From: Gaetbulibacter sp. 4G1
GTDB lineage: Bacteria > Bacteroidota > Bacteroidia > Flavobacteriales > Flavobacteriaceae
DNA length: 64,000 nt
Direction of reading: 5' to 3'
Assembly: GCF_002741945.1 (NCBI RefSeq)
Contig: NZ_MDVN01000024.1
Span: 1-64,000, forward strand
Positions 47,662 through 55,619 of this stretch are shown in pieces (the stretch's first letter is position 1; each line of letters begins with the position of its first letter). A program made the position numbers and the translations under genes. The notes beneath the pieces are model-generated. The model was not told the DNA's origin and made no database searches. It saw nothing but the letters and a program-made list of their open reading frames with translations.

Positions 47662-48102
47662 CTAAACGATTTTATAATCTAAGGAAACGTTTTTGCTTAT
47701 GATATCAAATAATTCAATTCCAAAACCTGCTGGATTTCCGTAAATCATTTTTTCATACTCCATCCAATCAAACTCGGTTTTATCCTTTTTCTTTTGTTCG
47801 AGTTCTAATTTGACATTTTTTATATGTTCTATTTCGCTTTTGTTCAATTTAGGGAATTCTAGAATTTCATTCCGATTATTTTTTAGAGATTCAATTTTAT
47901 TTTCAAGTATTTTAATCTGTTCTTTTGAATATCGTACAGAAATTTCTTGATTCAGAACGCATTTCCATTTATTATCTTTAAGAATAAGATTAAAGAGCGA
48001 TTTGTCATTTTGGTCAATCAAAAATTTTACTCTGTCATTCTTTTCATAAATGCTAACAGCTCTAATCCAAATATAAATTCTATCTAATTCCCAATCTTGC
48101 AT
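47662..48102 (-). CDS. Cassette 17: unknown soluble protein
   Basis: 146 residues, no signal peptide or membrane span. It starts MQDWELDRIYIWIRAVSIYEKNDRVKFLIDQNDKSLF, then has a likely coiled coil (SKEQIKILENKIESLKNNR and SEIEHIKNVKLELEQKKKDK). I do not recognise it. It is the last gene of the array: the leading border GTTGTAAGC is intact, but no matching closing border or attC-like site is found before galT, so the cassette is either fixed or its end is decayed. Confidence 0.65.
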   Translation of the reverse strand: MQDWELDRIYIWIRAVSIYEKNDRVKFLIDQNDKSLFNLILKDNKWKCVLNQEISVRYSKEQIKILENKIESLKNNRNEILEFPKLNKSEIEHIKNVKLELEQKKKDKTEFDWMEYEKMIYGNPAGFGIELFDIISKNVSLDYKIV

Positions 48103-48119
48103 TTACGTTCTCTTAAATT

Positions 48120-48257
48120 GCTTACAACGGTCTCGTATAAGAATAGTGCGGTTTTGTGTCCGAGGATTTTCCGCAGGAAAATCAGAGTGACCAAATACGC
48201 ACTAACCTTTTGATTTAGGATTAAACTTACGCATTATTTTTATACATTGTTGGCAAA
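48120..48257 (-). repeat. attC-like site 16
   Basis: Left border GCTTACAAC, right border GTTGGCAAA. Inner arms GTATAA / TTATAC. The central hairpin GATTTTCC-GCA-GGAAAATC is perfect over 8 bp. The right border pairs exactly with the left border of site 15, across cassette 16. Confidence 0.8.
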
Positions 48258-48263
48258 TCGTTT

Positions 48264-48788
48264 TTATTCGTACGTAATTTCTATTCTCTCTTCGAGATTA
48301 CCTGGTAAGTCTTTGATTATTTCTTTTAGAATTCCATATTTGTTATCGTATTTTATCGTGTAAATAGTTCCCAAATTTTCAATATTAGTAACTCTATCTA
48401 ATTCGTCGTACTGATAATTCCAAGTTCCCATTGTTCCAGAACCGTTAACACTCATACTTTTTACACGATTTTTATTGTCATATTCATAGTATTTAACGTT
48501 CGCAGGATAAGAATCCCAGTCGCATTCATTATCTTTTATAGAGTCCTTATAAATTCCATTCGTTGGCATATAAAATGGTATTTTGGCAATCTTTTGACTA
48601 AAATATAAATCAACTTTTGTTTCTTTTAAATCAGTTAGTGAATCTTTGATTAATTCTATGTCTTTCCATTTTGATTCGTCAACGTTTAGATTATCATAAT
48701 GTGATACAGTTATTTTAATTCGTTCTGTATTTGTGTTACAACTAAACAAAAATGAAATCAGAAAAAAAAAGGTGATTGATTTGTTCAT
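48264..48788 (-). CDS. Cassette 16: lipoprotein with YD/RHS-like repeats
   Basis: 174 residues from the ATG at 48788. A longer upstream frame exists but its first 24 codons lie in site 15. The signal ITFFFLISFLFSC is a lipobox. The C-terminal half has RHS-type text: YYEYDNKNRVKSMSVNG, WNYQYDELDRVTNIENLG and YTIKYDNKYGILKEI. Probably a surface-facing or periplasmic lipoprotein; function unknown. Cassette borders GTTGGCAAA / TTTGCCAAC match over 9 bp. Confidence 0.75.
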   Translation of the reverse strand: MNKSITFFFLISFLFSCNTNTERIKITVSHYDNLNVDESKWKDIELIKDSLTDLKETKVDLYFSQKIAKIPFYMPTNGIYKDSIKDNECDWDSYPANVKYYEYDNKNRVKSMSVNGSGTMGTWNYQYDELDRVTNIENLGTIYTIKYDNKYGILKEIIKDLPGNLEERIEITYE

Positions 48789-48799
48789 TCGCTCAAATG

Positions 48800-48934
48800 T
48801 TTGCCAACGGTTTTGTGTATGTTTAGTTGCGTGTTTGAGCAACGAATTTAGCAAATACAAACCGAATAGAAAATCCGCGAGGGTTTTCGTAAGTAGGCTT
48901 GCACCAGCAATTAATTTTATACGGTGTTGGCAAC
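48800..48934 (-). repeat. attC-like site 15
   Basis: Left border TTTGCCAAC, right border GTTGGCAAC. Central hairpin GAAAATCC-GCGA-GGGTTTTC (one G-T pair). The stop codon of the cassette 15 gene lies in the inner arm (TTTTATACGG read in reverse). Confidence 0.8.
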
Positions 48935-49777
48935 CGTTTTTTTATTCATTTTATAATGTAAATTCAGAAACCTAATTCCGTAAAAATTCAGATTATGGTC
49001 AGCTCTCAATATATTTTCTTCGTCTTCGTAAACTCTAATCCATTCGTGCATTGATTTTACAAATCTTGCCCAATATTCTCCTTTTTCATTTGTCAAGGTA
49101 AAGTAAAACCCATTATCTCCGAATTTTTTCCCATCAGAGCAGAGTAGAAGCGAACCATCTTTCTCGATTTTCTTTGTCATAACCACAGATGCATTTCCGT
49201 TTGGTAATGGAAATACAACTTTTAGAAGTGGTTTTTCGTAATTCGGATTTTTGCAAGTTGTGTAAATTCCTGAATAAATAACATCGTTTGTGCTTTTTAT
49301 TATTCTATACCAAATTGTCCATTTGGTTTCCTTTGTCTGTTTATCCTTTAGTTTGATTATTTCACTTTTCAGTCCTTTTGCTGTGTCAATTGAATTCAGA
49401 GGTAAATTCAACTGTTGAAGTCGTTTGCTAAAAATCAGATAAAGAAGTTTCCCAAAAGGTTTAAAAATACCTTTCCATTCAGACCAAACTTCAAAATCGT
49501 AATTTGAAGTGTTTTCGTAAAAGTCAGCAACTTTGTCGTTCAAACGGTTTTTGTCTTGGTCAGAAATTCCGATTTGTTCCATTTTTTCGAGAAGTCCAAA
49601 ATTCGGTAGGTTTTTTTGAACTTCTAAATTCTCTTTTTCCGCTAATTCGAAAATGAACTTATCTTTAATAATATCTGTATCACCAATTGGTCCAATTAAC
49701 CACTCAAAATCGTTTGGATTTATTCTTTTCCCTGTAGTTTTTACCCAAATTTGAGTAATTTTATCTTGTATTGCCAT
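48917..49777 (-). CDS. Cassette 15: unknown soluble protein reading into its own site
   Basis: 286 residues, no export signal. It starts MAIQDKITQIWVKTTGKRINPNDFEWLIGPIGDTDIIKD and contains WSEWKGIFKPFGKLLYLIF and a beta-rich end (EKDGSLLLCSDGKKFGDNGFYFTLTN). The last codons (KKTVANTV then TAA) are supplied by the recombination site: the frame crosses the right border and stops in the inner arm. No family recognised. Borders are imperfect (GTTGCAAAC against GTTGGCAAC). Confidence 0.7.
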   Translation of the reverse strand: MAIQDKITQIWVKTTGKRINPNDFEWLIGPIGDTDIIKDKFIFELAEKENLEVQKNLPNFGLLEKMEQIGISDQDKNRLNDKVADFYENTSNYDFEVWSEWKGIFKPFGKLLYLIFSKRLQQLNLPLNSIDTAKGLKSEIIKLKDKQTKETKWTIWYRIIKSTNDVIYSGIYTTCKNPNYEKPLLKVVFPLPNGNASVVMTKKIEKDGSLLLCSDGKKFGDNGFYFTLTNEKGEYWARFVKSMHEWIRVYEDEENILRADHNLNFYGIRFLNLHYKMNKKTVANTV

Positions 49778-49792
49778 TAAATTCGTTCAAAT

Positions 49793-49929
49793 GTTTGCAA
49801 CGTTTATGTATATGGAAAGTTGCGTGTTTGTGTGCGAGGATTTTCCGAAGGAAAATCAGAGTGACCAAATACGCACTAACCTTTGATTAAGCACTAAACC
49901 GTAATTATTTTTATACGGTGAGGTGCACT
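49793..49929 (-). repeat. attC-like site 14
   Basis: Left border GTTTGCAAC. The right border is altered: GTGAGGTGCACT where GTGTTGCACT is expected. Central hairpin GATTTTCC-GAA-GGAAAATC. The damaged GTT core suggests this site may no longer recombine. Confidence 0.7.
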
Positions 49930-49933
49930 GTTT

Positions 49934-50362
49934 TTATTTTTTCAGATACTGTTTAGCATCTCTTATATTCAATTCCGTTTCGTCAACTCCTTGTCCAGTT
50001 CTATTTTTATTAAAAGCAGGTTCATCAAGTCGGTTAAGTGCGATTAATATTTGAAAAATCGCAATTCCATTTTCATTTTCCAATTCAGTCACTAACCACT
50101 TTTTAAAATCCGTTATCAAATTCCGATTTCCGATTTTTGATAAACTCCAATATCCACTAACTCGCTCTTCTTCGGTTTTATAAATTCCAGAGTTCAGTCC
50201 GTCAACAATTATTTTTTCCAATTCAGTCGTTCTATATTCGGTCAGTTTGGATTTCGCAATTATTTCTTTTTCAAAATTCGAGTGAGAATTTCCGTTCTCT
50301 TTTTCGAAAATAAAAGCAACTTCTGTAAACTGTTCATTTGTTAATTTCATCACTGTTTTCAA
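49934..50362 (-). CDS. Cassette 14: unknown small soluble protein
   Basis: 142 residues from the ATG at 50362 (a second ATG lies four codons later, before KLTNEQF). Mostly helical: KLTNEQFTEVAFIFEKENGNSHSNFEKEIIAK and YWSLSKIGNRNLITDFKKWLVTELE. The layout recalls small immunity-type or HEAT-like proteins, but I cannot assign it. It has an unusually long leader (about 25 nt) after the site. Confidence 0.65.
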   Translation of the reverse strand: MKTVMKLTNEQFTEVAFIFEKENGNSHSNFEKEIIAKSKLTEYRTTELEKIIVDGLNSGIYKTEEERVSGYWSLSKIGNRNLITDFKKWLVTELENENGIAIFQILIALNRLDEPAFNKNRTGQGVDETELNIRDAKQYLKK

Positions 50363-50386
50363 TTCGATGTAACGGTTTTCTCAAAT

Positions 50387-50585
50387 AGTGCAACGGTCTT
50401 GTATATGGTTCGTAGCGTGTAAATTAGCGATTATTTTCGGATTGAGCACAAACCAGATTTTTAAATTTTACTATTTATCTTATTGTTTGGAAATCGTCAA
50501 ATTTAAAAATTTGGCGACTTTCCAAATATGCCTTAACTTCGTTTAAGCAATTAATTAGCTATGAGCTATATACGTTGTTAGCAAC
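50387..50585 (-). repeat. attC-like site 13 (long form)
   Basis: About 199 bp, one of two long sites. Left border AGTGCAAC, right border GTTAGCAAC. The interior carries an AT-rich arm CAAATTT / AATTTGG like that of site 2. The TAA of the cassette 13 gene lies in the right border. Confidence 0.75.
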
Positions 50586-51408
50586 TGGCTTTTTTTAGTT
50601 CCATTTTTCCTTTAAACACTCTTGCTTTCTCGGTTTTTAAAAATCCAAGGTCATCTGTTATTATTGATATTTTTCGGATTTGTTCATTATTTTTTAAGCT
50701 ATCAATTTCCTCCAAACTCAAAGTCCATTTAGAAATGCTGTCAGATATATTTTCTACAATTCCGTATTCCGAAACTAATTCCTTTGTTCTTAAATCGGCA
50801 AAATGACTTTTATTCAGATAATTAACGGGATAAAGACGCTTTATAAAACCGTCAAGTATTCCAACCGAGTGAAAAGTCCAAACGCGGTCCGTTTCATTGA
50901 CTTCAACACTCGTTGAGAATAAGCCTTTCTTTATTTTTCTTTCAGTTCCGGAATCATAATTTGAAGGTAATTTTGTGATATAACCATATTCGAAATCAAA
51001 ACTTGTGATTAAGTTTTTAGTTATCAGTTTAATCGAATTCAATTCGACCAATTCACTCGCAATTTGTATAGAAATATTGACAGAAGAGTTTTCTGGTTGT
51101 TCAGTCCAATTTAGCATTGGATTATCAACCGTAAAATATGTGTTCGTTTTATCTGAATCGAACCCAACAAAGCTGTAAACAATTTCTTTTTGTTTTTTTA
51201 ATGCTTTTTTAAATCCATTTAAAGTCTTTCTCGAATCCTTATAATTTATATCAAAATCAGTCGCTTTTAATTCGGTTTTTTGACTTATCGAATCTATTGT
51301 CGAAAGAATACAACTTTCCATATCAAACTGTTCCGCAGTCTTATTGTCCGTTATTTTGAATAGCTTAATTATCCAATTTTCAGTTCTATTTTTTCTGAAG
51401 AAGTTCAT
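50578..51408 (-). CDS. Cassette 13: unknown soluble protein
   Basis: 276 residues without signal or span. It begins MNFFRKNRTENWIIKLFKITDNKTAEQF and has central DSDKTNTYFTVDNPMLNWTEQPENSS and late WTLSLEEIDSLKNNEQIRKISIITDDLGFLKTEK. No family recognised. It ends KKASC, with its stop formed by the border GTTGCTAAC. Borders GTTAGCAAC / GTTGCTAAC match over 9 bp. Confidence 0.7.
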   Translation of the reverse strand: MNFFRKNRTENWIIKLFKITDNKTAEQFDMESCILSTIDSISQKTELKATDFDINYKDSRKTLNGFKKALKKQKEIVYSFVGFDSDKTNTYFTVDNPMLNWTEQPENSSVNISIQIASELVELNSIKLITKNLITSFDFEYGYITKLPSNYDSGTERKIKKGLFSTSVEVNETDRVWTFHSVGILDGFIKRLYPVNYLNKSHFADLRTKELVSEYGIVENISDSISKWTLSLEEIDSLKNNEQIRKISIITDDLGFLKTEKARVFKGKMELKKASC

Positions 51409-51419
51409 TTTTTCAGCTT

Positions 51420-51557
51420 GTTGCTAACGGTCTCGTATAACCGTCACTTACGGGTTAATATGCGTTAATTTTCGGTTTGACACAGACTTTAGCAATTCCG
51501 GGTAGATTCGGACGTAGTCGAATCCGCCGTAATTGCGGTTATACATTGTTAGCACTT
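51420..51557 (-). repeat. attC-like site 12
   Basis: Left border GTTGCTAAC, right border GTTAGCACTT. Inner arms GTATAACCG / CGGTTATAC (9 bp perfect), extended by TTACGG / CCGTAA. Central hairpin GGATTCG-type (7 bp). Nearly identical inside to sites 10 and 4. Confidence 0.85.
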
Positions 51558-52114
51558 GTTTTTATCCTTAATAATTTAATTCCAAGTGTTATCAAGACAA
51601 CTATCAATACAATAAAAAATATACTTGTTGAAATACTTTTTATAACTGAAAACATATTAGTTGCATAAACTGTAATCTCTGTCAATTCGGGATAGTTTTT
51701 AAGCATTGTGATAATTCCCAAATTCTCTAAATAATCTGCAATTCCGGCAATTATCGGTATTAGGCAGAGATAAGTATATGGGGAATTTAATTTGTTCAAC
51801 TTCTTCAAGAAATATCCCAAAAGCAAACAGTAAGAAAGTCCGAATAGTAGTGGGTAAATCATATCCACAGGTATTTGGTTGTTTAGATAAGTCATCCGTC
51901 CATTTTCTCCAAGCGAACTAAATAGTTCACTAACATAATTCAAATCATATCCGGCGGGCATCATATCCAATAATTTCATTCCGTTAGAGAATTCAATTGT
52001 TTTGGGAATTGTAACAGTCAGCATAAAGGTGTAAACAACATTGGTCAAGATAAAAAGTCCTAAAACCTTTTTTCCTGAAATATTCTTTTCTATGATCTTT
52101 GTTAATCGTTTCAT
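51539..52114 (-). CDS. Cassette 12: four-span membrane protein
   Basis: 191 residues from the ATG at 52114 (an in-frame TTG lies four codons upstream). Membrane spans are VLGLFILTNVVYTFMLTV, MIYPLLFGLSYCLLLGYFL, YLCLIPIIAGIADYL and SISTSIFFIVLIVVLITLGI. The frame runs through the right border of its own site, and its TAA lies in the inner arm GTATAACCG. Unknown function. Borders GTTAGCACTT / AAGTGCTAAC match over 10 bp. Confidence 0.75.
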   Translation of the reverse strand: MKRLTKIIEKNISGKKVLGLFILTNVVYTFMLTVTIPKTIEFSNGMKLLDMMPAGYDLNYVSELFSSLGENGRMTYLNNQIPVDMIYPLLFGLSYCLLLGYFLKKLNKLNSPYTYLCLIPIIAGIADYLENLGIITMLKNYPELTEITVYATNMFSVIKSISTSIFFIVLIVVLITLGIKLLRIKTSANNV

Positions 52115-52128
52115 TTTTTTTCTCAAAT

Positions 52129-52264
52129 AAGTGCTAACGTGTTTGTATATGGTTTGTTGCGTGGTTTAGCACATAATTTAGCAAATAAAAACCGAATAGA
52201 AAATCCGCGAGGATTTTCGTAAGTAGGCTAGAACTAGCAATAAATTATATACGGTGTTAGCCAC
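52129..52264 (-). repeat. attC-like site 11
   Basis: Left border AAGTGCTAAC, right border GTTAGCCAC. Spacing AAC-GTGTTT-GTATA and TATAC-GGT-GTT. Central hairpin GAAAATCC-GCGA-GGATTTTC, 8 bp perfect. The stop of the cassette 11 gene lies in the right border. Confidence 0.85.
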
Positions 52265-53099
52265 TGGCTTTTTTTAATTCAGTTTCTATTATTTTTCCAT
52301 CTTTCCAAGTCTCAATTTTCGTTATCTCTCCTTTGGTATTATAGAAATATTGTTTGTCAATTGGTTTGTCGTCTTTAAAAATTCCCTCGTATTTTGTGTT
52401 TCCATTTTCGTAAAATTCACGATAAATTCCGTTTTTATCGAGGTCAATAGTTTCAGACTCCGTTTTTAAAAATCCGTTCGGATAATATTCTTTGAAACTC
52501 TCTTTTTCTATGTCATCTTTTAACTCTTGGATTACTCGTTGAATTTTTAATGAACCGTCTTCATAATATTCCGTTTCGACAGTTCTTTTTAAATCGTGTC
52601 CATCGTGTTCGGAATATTCATAAGAGTAAGTTGAGATTTTTTCCAAAAGTCCATTTTCATAGAATTCTTGAGTTCCCATTTCTTTGTCGGCAGTATAAAA
52701 GTCAATCCAATATAATTTTCCGTCTTTTTGGTAATTGAAAAAATTCCCTTGTCTTAAACCACAGAAATAGTTGTATTTAGATTCGAGAATTCCATTTTCG
52801 TAATAATCTTTCCATTCTCCGTGTTTTTTTCCTTTGCTTACAGTTGAATTATTTCCAACTCCACAACCTCCAACATAAATCTTTGTGTGATTAGTTTCGT
52901 ATTCACAATTTTTAAATTCCCCTTCTGTTTTTAATTGTCCGTTTTTATAATATTCCGTGTATTTTCCAATTAAAACACTATCGATTAAAAATCCCTGAAT
53001 TTTGATTTGTCCATTATCATACTTTTCCACATATTCAGTCTGCGAGTAAATTAAACTCGAAACTAAAATTGTAAGAAGTAATGTTATTCGGTTTTTCAC
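52257..53099 (-). CDS. Cassette 11: exported MORN/YwqK-type repeat protein
   Basis: 280 residues. GTG start (no in-frame ATG precedes the signal ITLLLTILVSSLIYSQ). The mature protein consists of MORN-like repeats: YVEKYDNGQIKIQGFLIDS, YTEYYKNGQLKTEGEF, WKDYYENGILESKYNY, QEFYENGLLEK and EYYEDGSLKIQ. This is the YwqK-family layout; such proteins are named antitoxins by annotation, but that role is unproven. The stop TAA lies in the border GTGGCTAAC. Borders match over 9 bp. Confidence 0.8.
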   Translation of the reverse strand: MKNRITLLLTILVSSLIYSQTEYVEKYDNGQIKIQGFLIDSVLIGKYTEYYKNGQLKTEGEFKNCEYETNHTKIYVGGCGVGNNSTVSKGKKHGEWKDYYENGILESKYNYFCGLRQGNFFNYQKDGKLYWIDFYTADKEMGTQEFYENGLLEKISTYSYEYSEHDGHDLKRTVETEYYEDGSLKIQRVIQELKDDIEKESFKEYYPNGFLKTESETIDLDKNGIYREFYENGNTKYEGIFKDDKPIDKQYFYNTKGEITKIETWKDGKIIETELKKASG

Positions 53100-53116
53100 A
53101 ATGTTGGTTTTAGCTT

Positions 53117-53253
53117 GTGGCTAACGGTCTCGTATAACCGTCAGTTACGGTTTAATATGCGTTAATTTTCGGTTTAGCACAGGCTTTAGCAATTCCGAGT
53201 GGATTCGGACGTAGTCGAATCCGCCGTAATTGCGGTTATACATTGTTAGCCAC
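53117..53253 (-). repeat. attC-like site 10
   Basis: Left border GTGGCTAAC, right border GTTAGCCAC. The interior is almost identical to sites 12 and 4: GTATAACCG / CGGTTATAC arms and the GGATTCG / CGAATCC hairpin. The right border faces GTGCCTAAC of site 9 (8 of 9 match). Confidence 0.85.
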
Positions 53254-53263
53254 TGGCTTTTTT

Positions 53264-53752
53264 TTAGTTCCATGTTTCTTTAATTCTGTCAATCCAATTT
53301 TTTTTAGTTTTCATTCTCGACTTTTTAATCGGATTAAAGTCAACTTCGTAAGCGGTTTCAATAATTCGCTTTTTCGGTTTATAAATTTTTCCATTTTCGT
53401 CCTCAATAAATGGATAGCAATAAACTGTATTTTTAAATCTCGAATTGTCAATTGGTATTTCAAATTTCATAACAGCCTTTTTAATAAAGTCCATTTCAAA
53501 TCCATTATTTGATAGTTCCTTTTCAAGTATTCCACGCAATTTTTTTAAATCCGCTTTTAAAGGTTTTATATCCGTTTCTTTAGGTTCGATTCCACTATTC
53601 AGAATGTCAATCTCAATTTCTTTTACGTTTTTGTCGCGAGCAATGAAATTCAGCCAGTCTGCCATATATCCGCCATCATAATATCCGAGTGTACTCAAAT
53701 AACTCAAGGCTAAATTTCCTGGTATTCCATTTAAGTTTCTCGTTTTTCCCAT
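53264..53752 (-). CDS. Cassette 10: unknown soluble protein
   Basis: 162 residues from the ATG at 53752 (MGKTRNLNGIPGN). A 33-codon upstream extension in the open frame is encoded by site 9 and is not credible. Contains YLSTLGYYDGGYMADWLNFIARDKNVKEIEIDIL and FKNTVYCYPFIEDENGKIYKPKKRII. No family recognised. Its leader (CACAAGCTAAAACCAACA) is the same as that of cassette 11, although the genes are unrelated. Confidence 0.7.
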   Translation of the reverse strand: MGKTRNLNGIPGNLALSYLSTLGYYDGGYMADWLNFIARDKNVKEIEIDILNSGIEPKETDIKPLKADLKKLRGILEKELSNNGFEMDFIKKAVMKFEIPIDNSRFKNTVYCYPFIEDENGKIYKPKKRIIETAYEVDFNPIKKSRMKTKKNWIDRIKETWN

Positions 53753-53767
53753 TGTTGGTTTTAGCTT

Positions 53768-53904
53768 GTGCCTAACGTGTTTGTGTATGGCTTCGTTGCG
53801 GAAAAATCCGCAGGATTCTTTCCGCCGTAACCGAAAGATAGCAAATTGCAATAAATTCCGATTAGGAATTCAGTCGCAATGAGCTATACACGTTGTTGCC
53901 ATTA
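53768..53904 (-). repeat. attC-like site 9
   Basis: Left border GTGCCTAAC, right border GTTGCCATTA. Spacing AAC-GTGTTT-GTGTA and TACAC-GTT-GTT. Hairpin GAATTCC-GATTA-GGAATTC. Same subtype as site 1. Confidence 0.8.
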
Positions 53905-53910
53905 GTTTTT

Positions 53911-54237
53911 TTATTCGGTTAATATTTCAGTTATTTCAGCTTCTCCAATTTTATTCGGTCCTTCGTGAATCCACCAAATTCTTCCTTTTTTAATCAAATC
54001 TGCAATGTTTTGGTGTTTTAGAAATCGGACTTTTACATTCTCTGTTTCACTTGGTAAAATCAATTCCTTTTTAAACTCAATTTGTCCAATATAAGTCGTA
54101 ACAAAATCAGACGAGTTTTCTTTGTATTCAAAGACGTGATTCGGCCGATAATTAGTTTTTATTCCAGTTTTGCGTCCACCTTTTTCAGTCGGATACAGTG
54201 TTAGTTTAGCTTTTATATCGATTGTGTCTGAATTCAT
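53911..54237 (-). CDS. Cassette 9, gene 2: stand-alone EF-Tu-domain-like protein
   Basis: 108 residues. The sequence IDIKAKLTLYPTEKGGRKTG followed by IKTNYRPNHVFEYK, YIGQIEF and LILPSETENVKVRFLKHQ resembles the C-terminal beta-barrel of EF-Tu (KAKLTLLPTEEGGR ... YRPxF type). Small EF-Tu-like proteins of this size are known in Bacteroidota; function unknown. It starts 4 nt after the lipoprotein stop, so the cassette is bicistronic. Confidence 0.65.
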   Translation of the reverse strand: MNSDTIDIKAKLTLYPTEKGGRKTGIKTNYRPNHVFEYKENSSDFVTTYIGQIEFKKELILPSETENVKVRFLKHQNIADLIKKGRIWWIHEGPNKIGEAEITEILTE

Positions 54238-54241
54238 TAAA

Positions 54242-54691
54242 TTAATTTGCTTTAACAGGAACTAAAAACTTATGAGTAAAATCCTCTCCATTTTCCACTC
54301 GTTCAGTTACTCGTATTTCTAATTTTCCGTCTACAAGAGTTTTTTCAATTGGCGTAATCGTAAATCGGAAACCATCTTTATCCGCTTGATTTACCATAAT
54401 TCCTGATCCAACAATCATAAATCTTTGATTATTTATATTTTCAGTTTCAAAATTGGCTTTCGTCGGTTCTCCAACAACTAAAAATTCCGCACCATTTTCT
54501 AAAACCATTTCTACTTTTTTGTCCGTGTTTGAGTAAACAAATTCTGATTGGGTTTCAGTTTTTTTGTCAGATTGATATTCCGTTTCAGAGTTTATTTCTT
54601 TAGCTGAATTGGATTCGTTTTTATTTCCACAACTTGCTAAATTCAGAGTGATTATTCCGCAAAGTATATAATTCAGAACTTTGATTTTCAT
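54242..54691 (-). CDS. Cassette 9, gene 1: lipoprotein
   Basis: 149 residues with a lipobox (ITLNLASC). The linker is rich in Ser, Asn and Glu; the domain EMVLENGAEFLVVGEPTKANFETENINNQRFMIVGSGIMV then FRFTITPIEKTLVDGKLEIRVTERV is beta-sandwich-like. No firm family. The cassette borders of this pair do not match (GTTAATTTAA against GTTGCCATTA), the only clear exception in the array. Confidence 0.7.
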   Translation of the reverse strand: MKIKVLNYILCGIITLNLASCGNKNESNSAKEINSETEYQSDKKTETQSEFVYSNTDKKVEMVLENGAEFLVVGEPTKANFETENINNQRFMIVGSGIMVNQADKDGFRFTITPIEKTLVDGKLEIRVTERVENGEDFTHKFLVPVKAN

Positions 54692-54709
54692 TTAGTTATC
54701 GATGTTTTT

Positions 54710-54845
54710 TAAATTAACGGTTTCGGCTATGATTTCGTTGTGGAATCATCCGCAGGATTATTCCGCTGAGAAATCAGCCATTGATTAATACTTTTATTTT
54801 GGTGTGGCACAAAACCACAATGAATTATAGCCATTGTTGTACACC
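54710..54845 (-). repeat. attC-like site 8
   Basis: The left border is weak (AAATTAAC); right border GTTGTACACC. Inner arms GGCTATG / ATAGCC, a different subtype (AAC-GGTTTC-GGCTAT). An extra inner arm GTGGT-type (TGTGGCACAAAACCACAA) is present. The right border pairs perfectly with site 7 across cassette 8. Confidence 0.75.
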
Positions 54846-54850
54846 GTTTT

Positions 54851-55216
54851 TTACCTCATATAATACAGATAAATCGCAAAATTTAAAATTCGAGACATAT
54901 CTGAATTACTTATTTTATCATATTTTTTCTGGAAATCACTTGACATTTTTTCGTAATCAAAGTCCGTGAATTCCGCAAATTCCGATTTTGATGGAATATA
55001 ATATTTTGATTTATCATAAAGTCTAATTTCTTTGAACAAGTCATTTTTTAGACTTCTAACATATTCCACTCTGTCTTGGTTGTATTTTCCAAGTCCGTAA
55101 TATTTTAATTTCCGCTTAATCTTTTTTTCAGCTTCTTTGAGGTCAGAAAAATCGAATTCATAAGCTAAATCACTAAAGCAGACATAATCATATGTTTGTT
55201 CGCTTGTTTCTGCCAT
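54851..55216 (-). CDS. Cassette 8, gene 2: unknown soluble protein
   Basis: 121 residues, helical and rich in Tyr and Lys: FSDLKEAEKKIKRKLKYYGLGKYNQDRVEYVRSLKNDLF. No signal peptide. Its ATG overlaps the stop of gene 1 by one base (TAATG), so the two are translationally coupled and probably act together. Unknown family. Confidence 0.65.
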   Translation of the reverse strand: MAETSEQTYDYVCFSDLAYEFDFSDLKEAEKKIKRKLKYYGLGKYNQDRVEYVRSLKNDLFKEIRLYDKSKYYIPSKSEFAEFTDFDYEKMSSDFQKKYDKISNSDMSRILNFAIYLYYMR

Positions 55217-55599
55217 TATGATTTACCATTGACTATTTGTTCAACGTATTTTTTGTGATTTTGGAATCCATTTCTCTCTGGATTTTCCAAGTCAACCATT
55301 CCGTCAATTCCAGAGTCATAAATTTGCCAATTATGTTTTTTAGCTAATTCAATTAGGGCATAAATTCCATTTTCTCCGTATAGAGATAGCATAAAATTGC
55401 TTGAATTTTCATCGTCTGCAAAAAAGTCAATCGTAAAGTCAGTTCCGACTATTTCTCTGTGGTTGTCTTTTTTATTAATTCGGTCAAAAGAAGATTCCAA
55501 AATTCCGCTGAAGTCTGTCGGTTCCAGTTGAGTCTCGTCCAATTCCGCAACAGAATTAATCTTTTGTTTTGAATTAAAAAGTACAATGTCCCAACTCAT
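55216..55599 (-). CDS. Cassette 8, gene 1: unknown soluble protein
   Basis: 127 residues: MSWDIVLFNSKQKINSVAELDETQLEPTDFSGILESSF, then FTIDFFADDENSSNFMLSLYGENGIYALIELAKKHNWQIYDSG. The alternating alpha/beta pattern suggests a compact cytosolic domain. No firm function. Borders GTTGTACACC / GGTGTACAAC match over 10 bp. Confidence 0.7.
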   Translation of the reverse strand: MSWDIVLFNSKQKINSVAELDETQLEPTDFSGILESSFDRINKKDNHREIVGTDFTIDFFADDENSSNFMLSLYGENGIYALIELAKKHNWQIYDSGIDGMVDLENPERNGFQNHKKYVEQIVNGKS

Positions 55600-55619
55600 T
55601 TCCTCGGTTTTTCTTAAAT

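Noticed and set aside
47640-47663. TTTGTAGTTAAG and AGGAAT/ATTCCT as remnant of the closing site of cassette 17
   Set aside because: The match to the expected GTTGTAAGC is too poor and no inner arm is present.
53753-53851. N-terminal extension MQFAIFRLRRK... of the cassette 10 frame, and the same reading upstream of cassette 2 gene 1 (59961-60044)
   Set aside because: Both stretches lie inside attC-like sites 9 and 1, which belong to one subtype; the shared peptide is a by-product of the shared DNA. Internal ATGs near the real domains are used instead.
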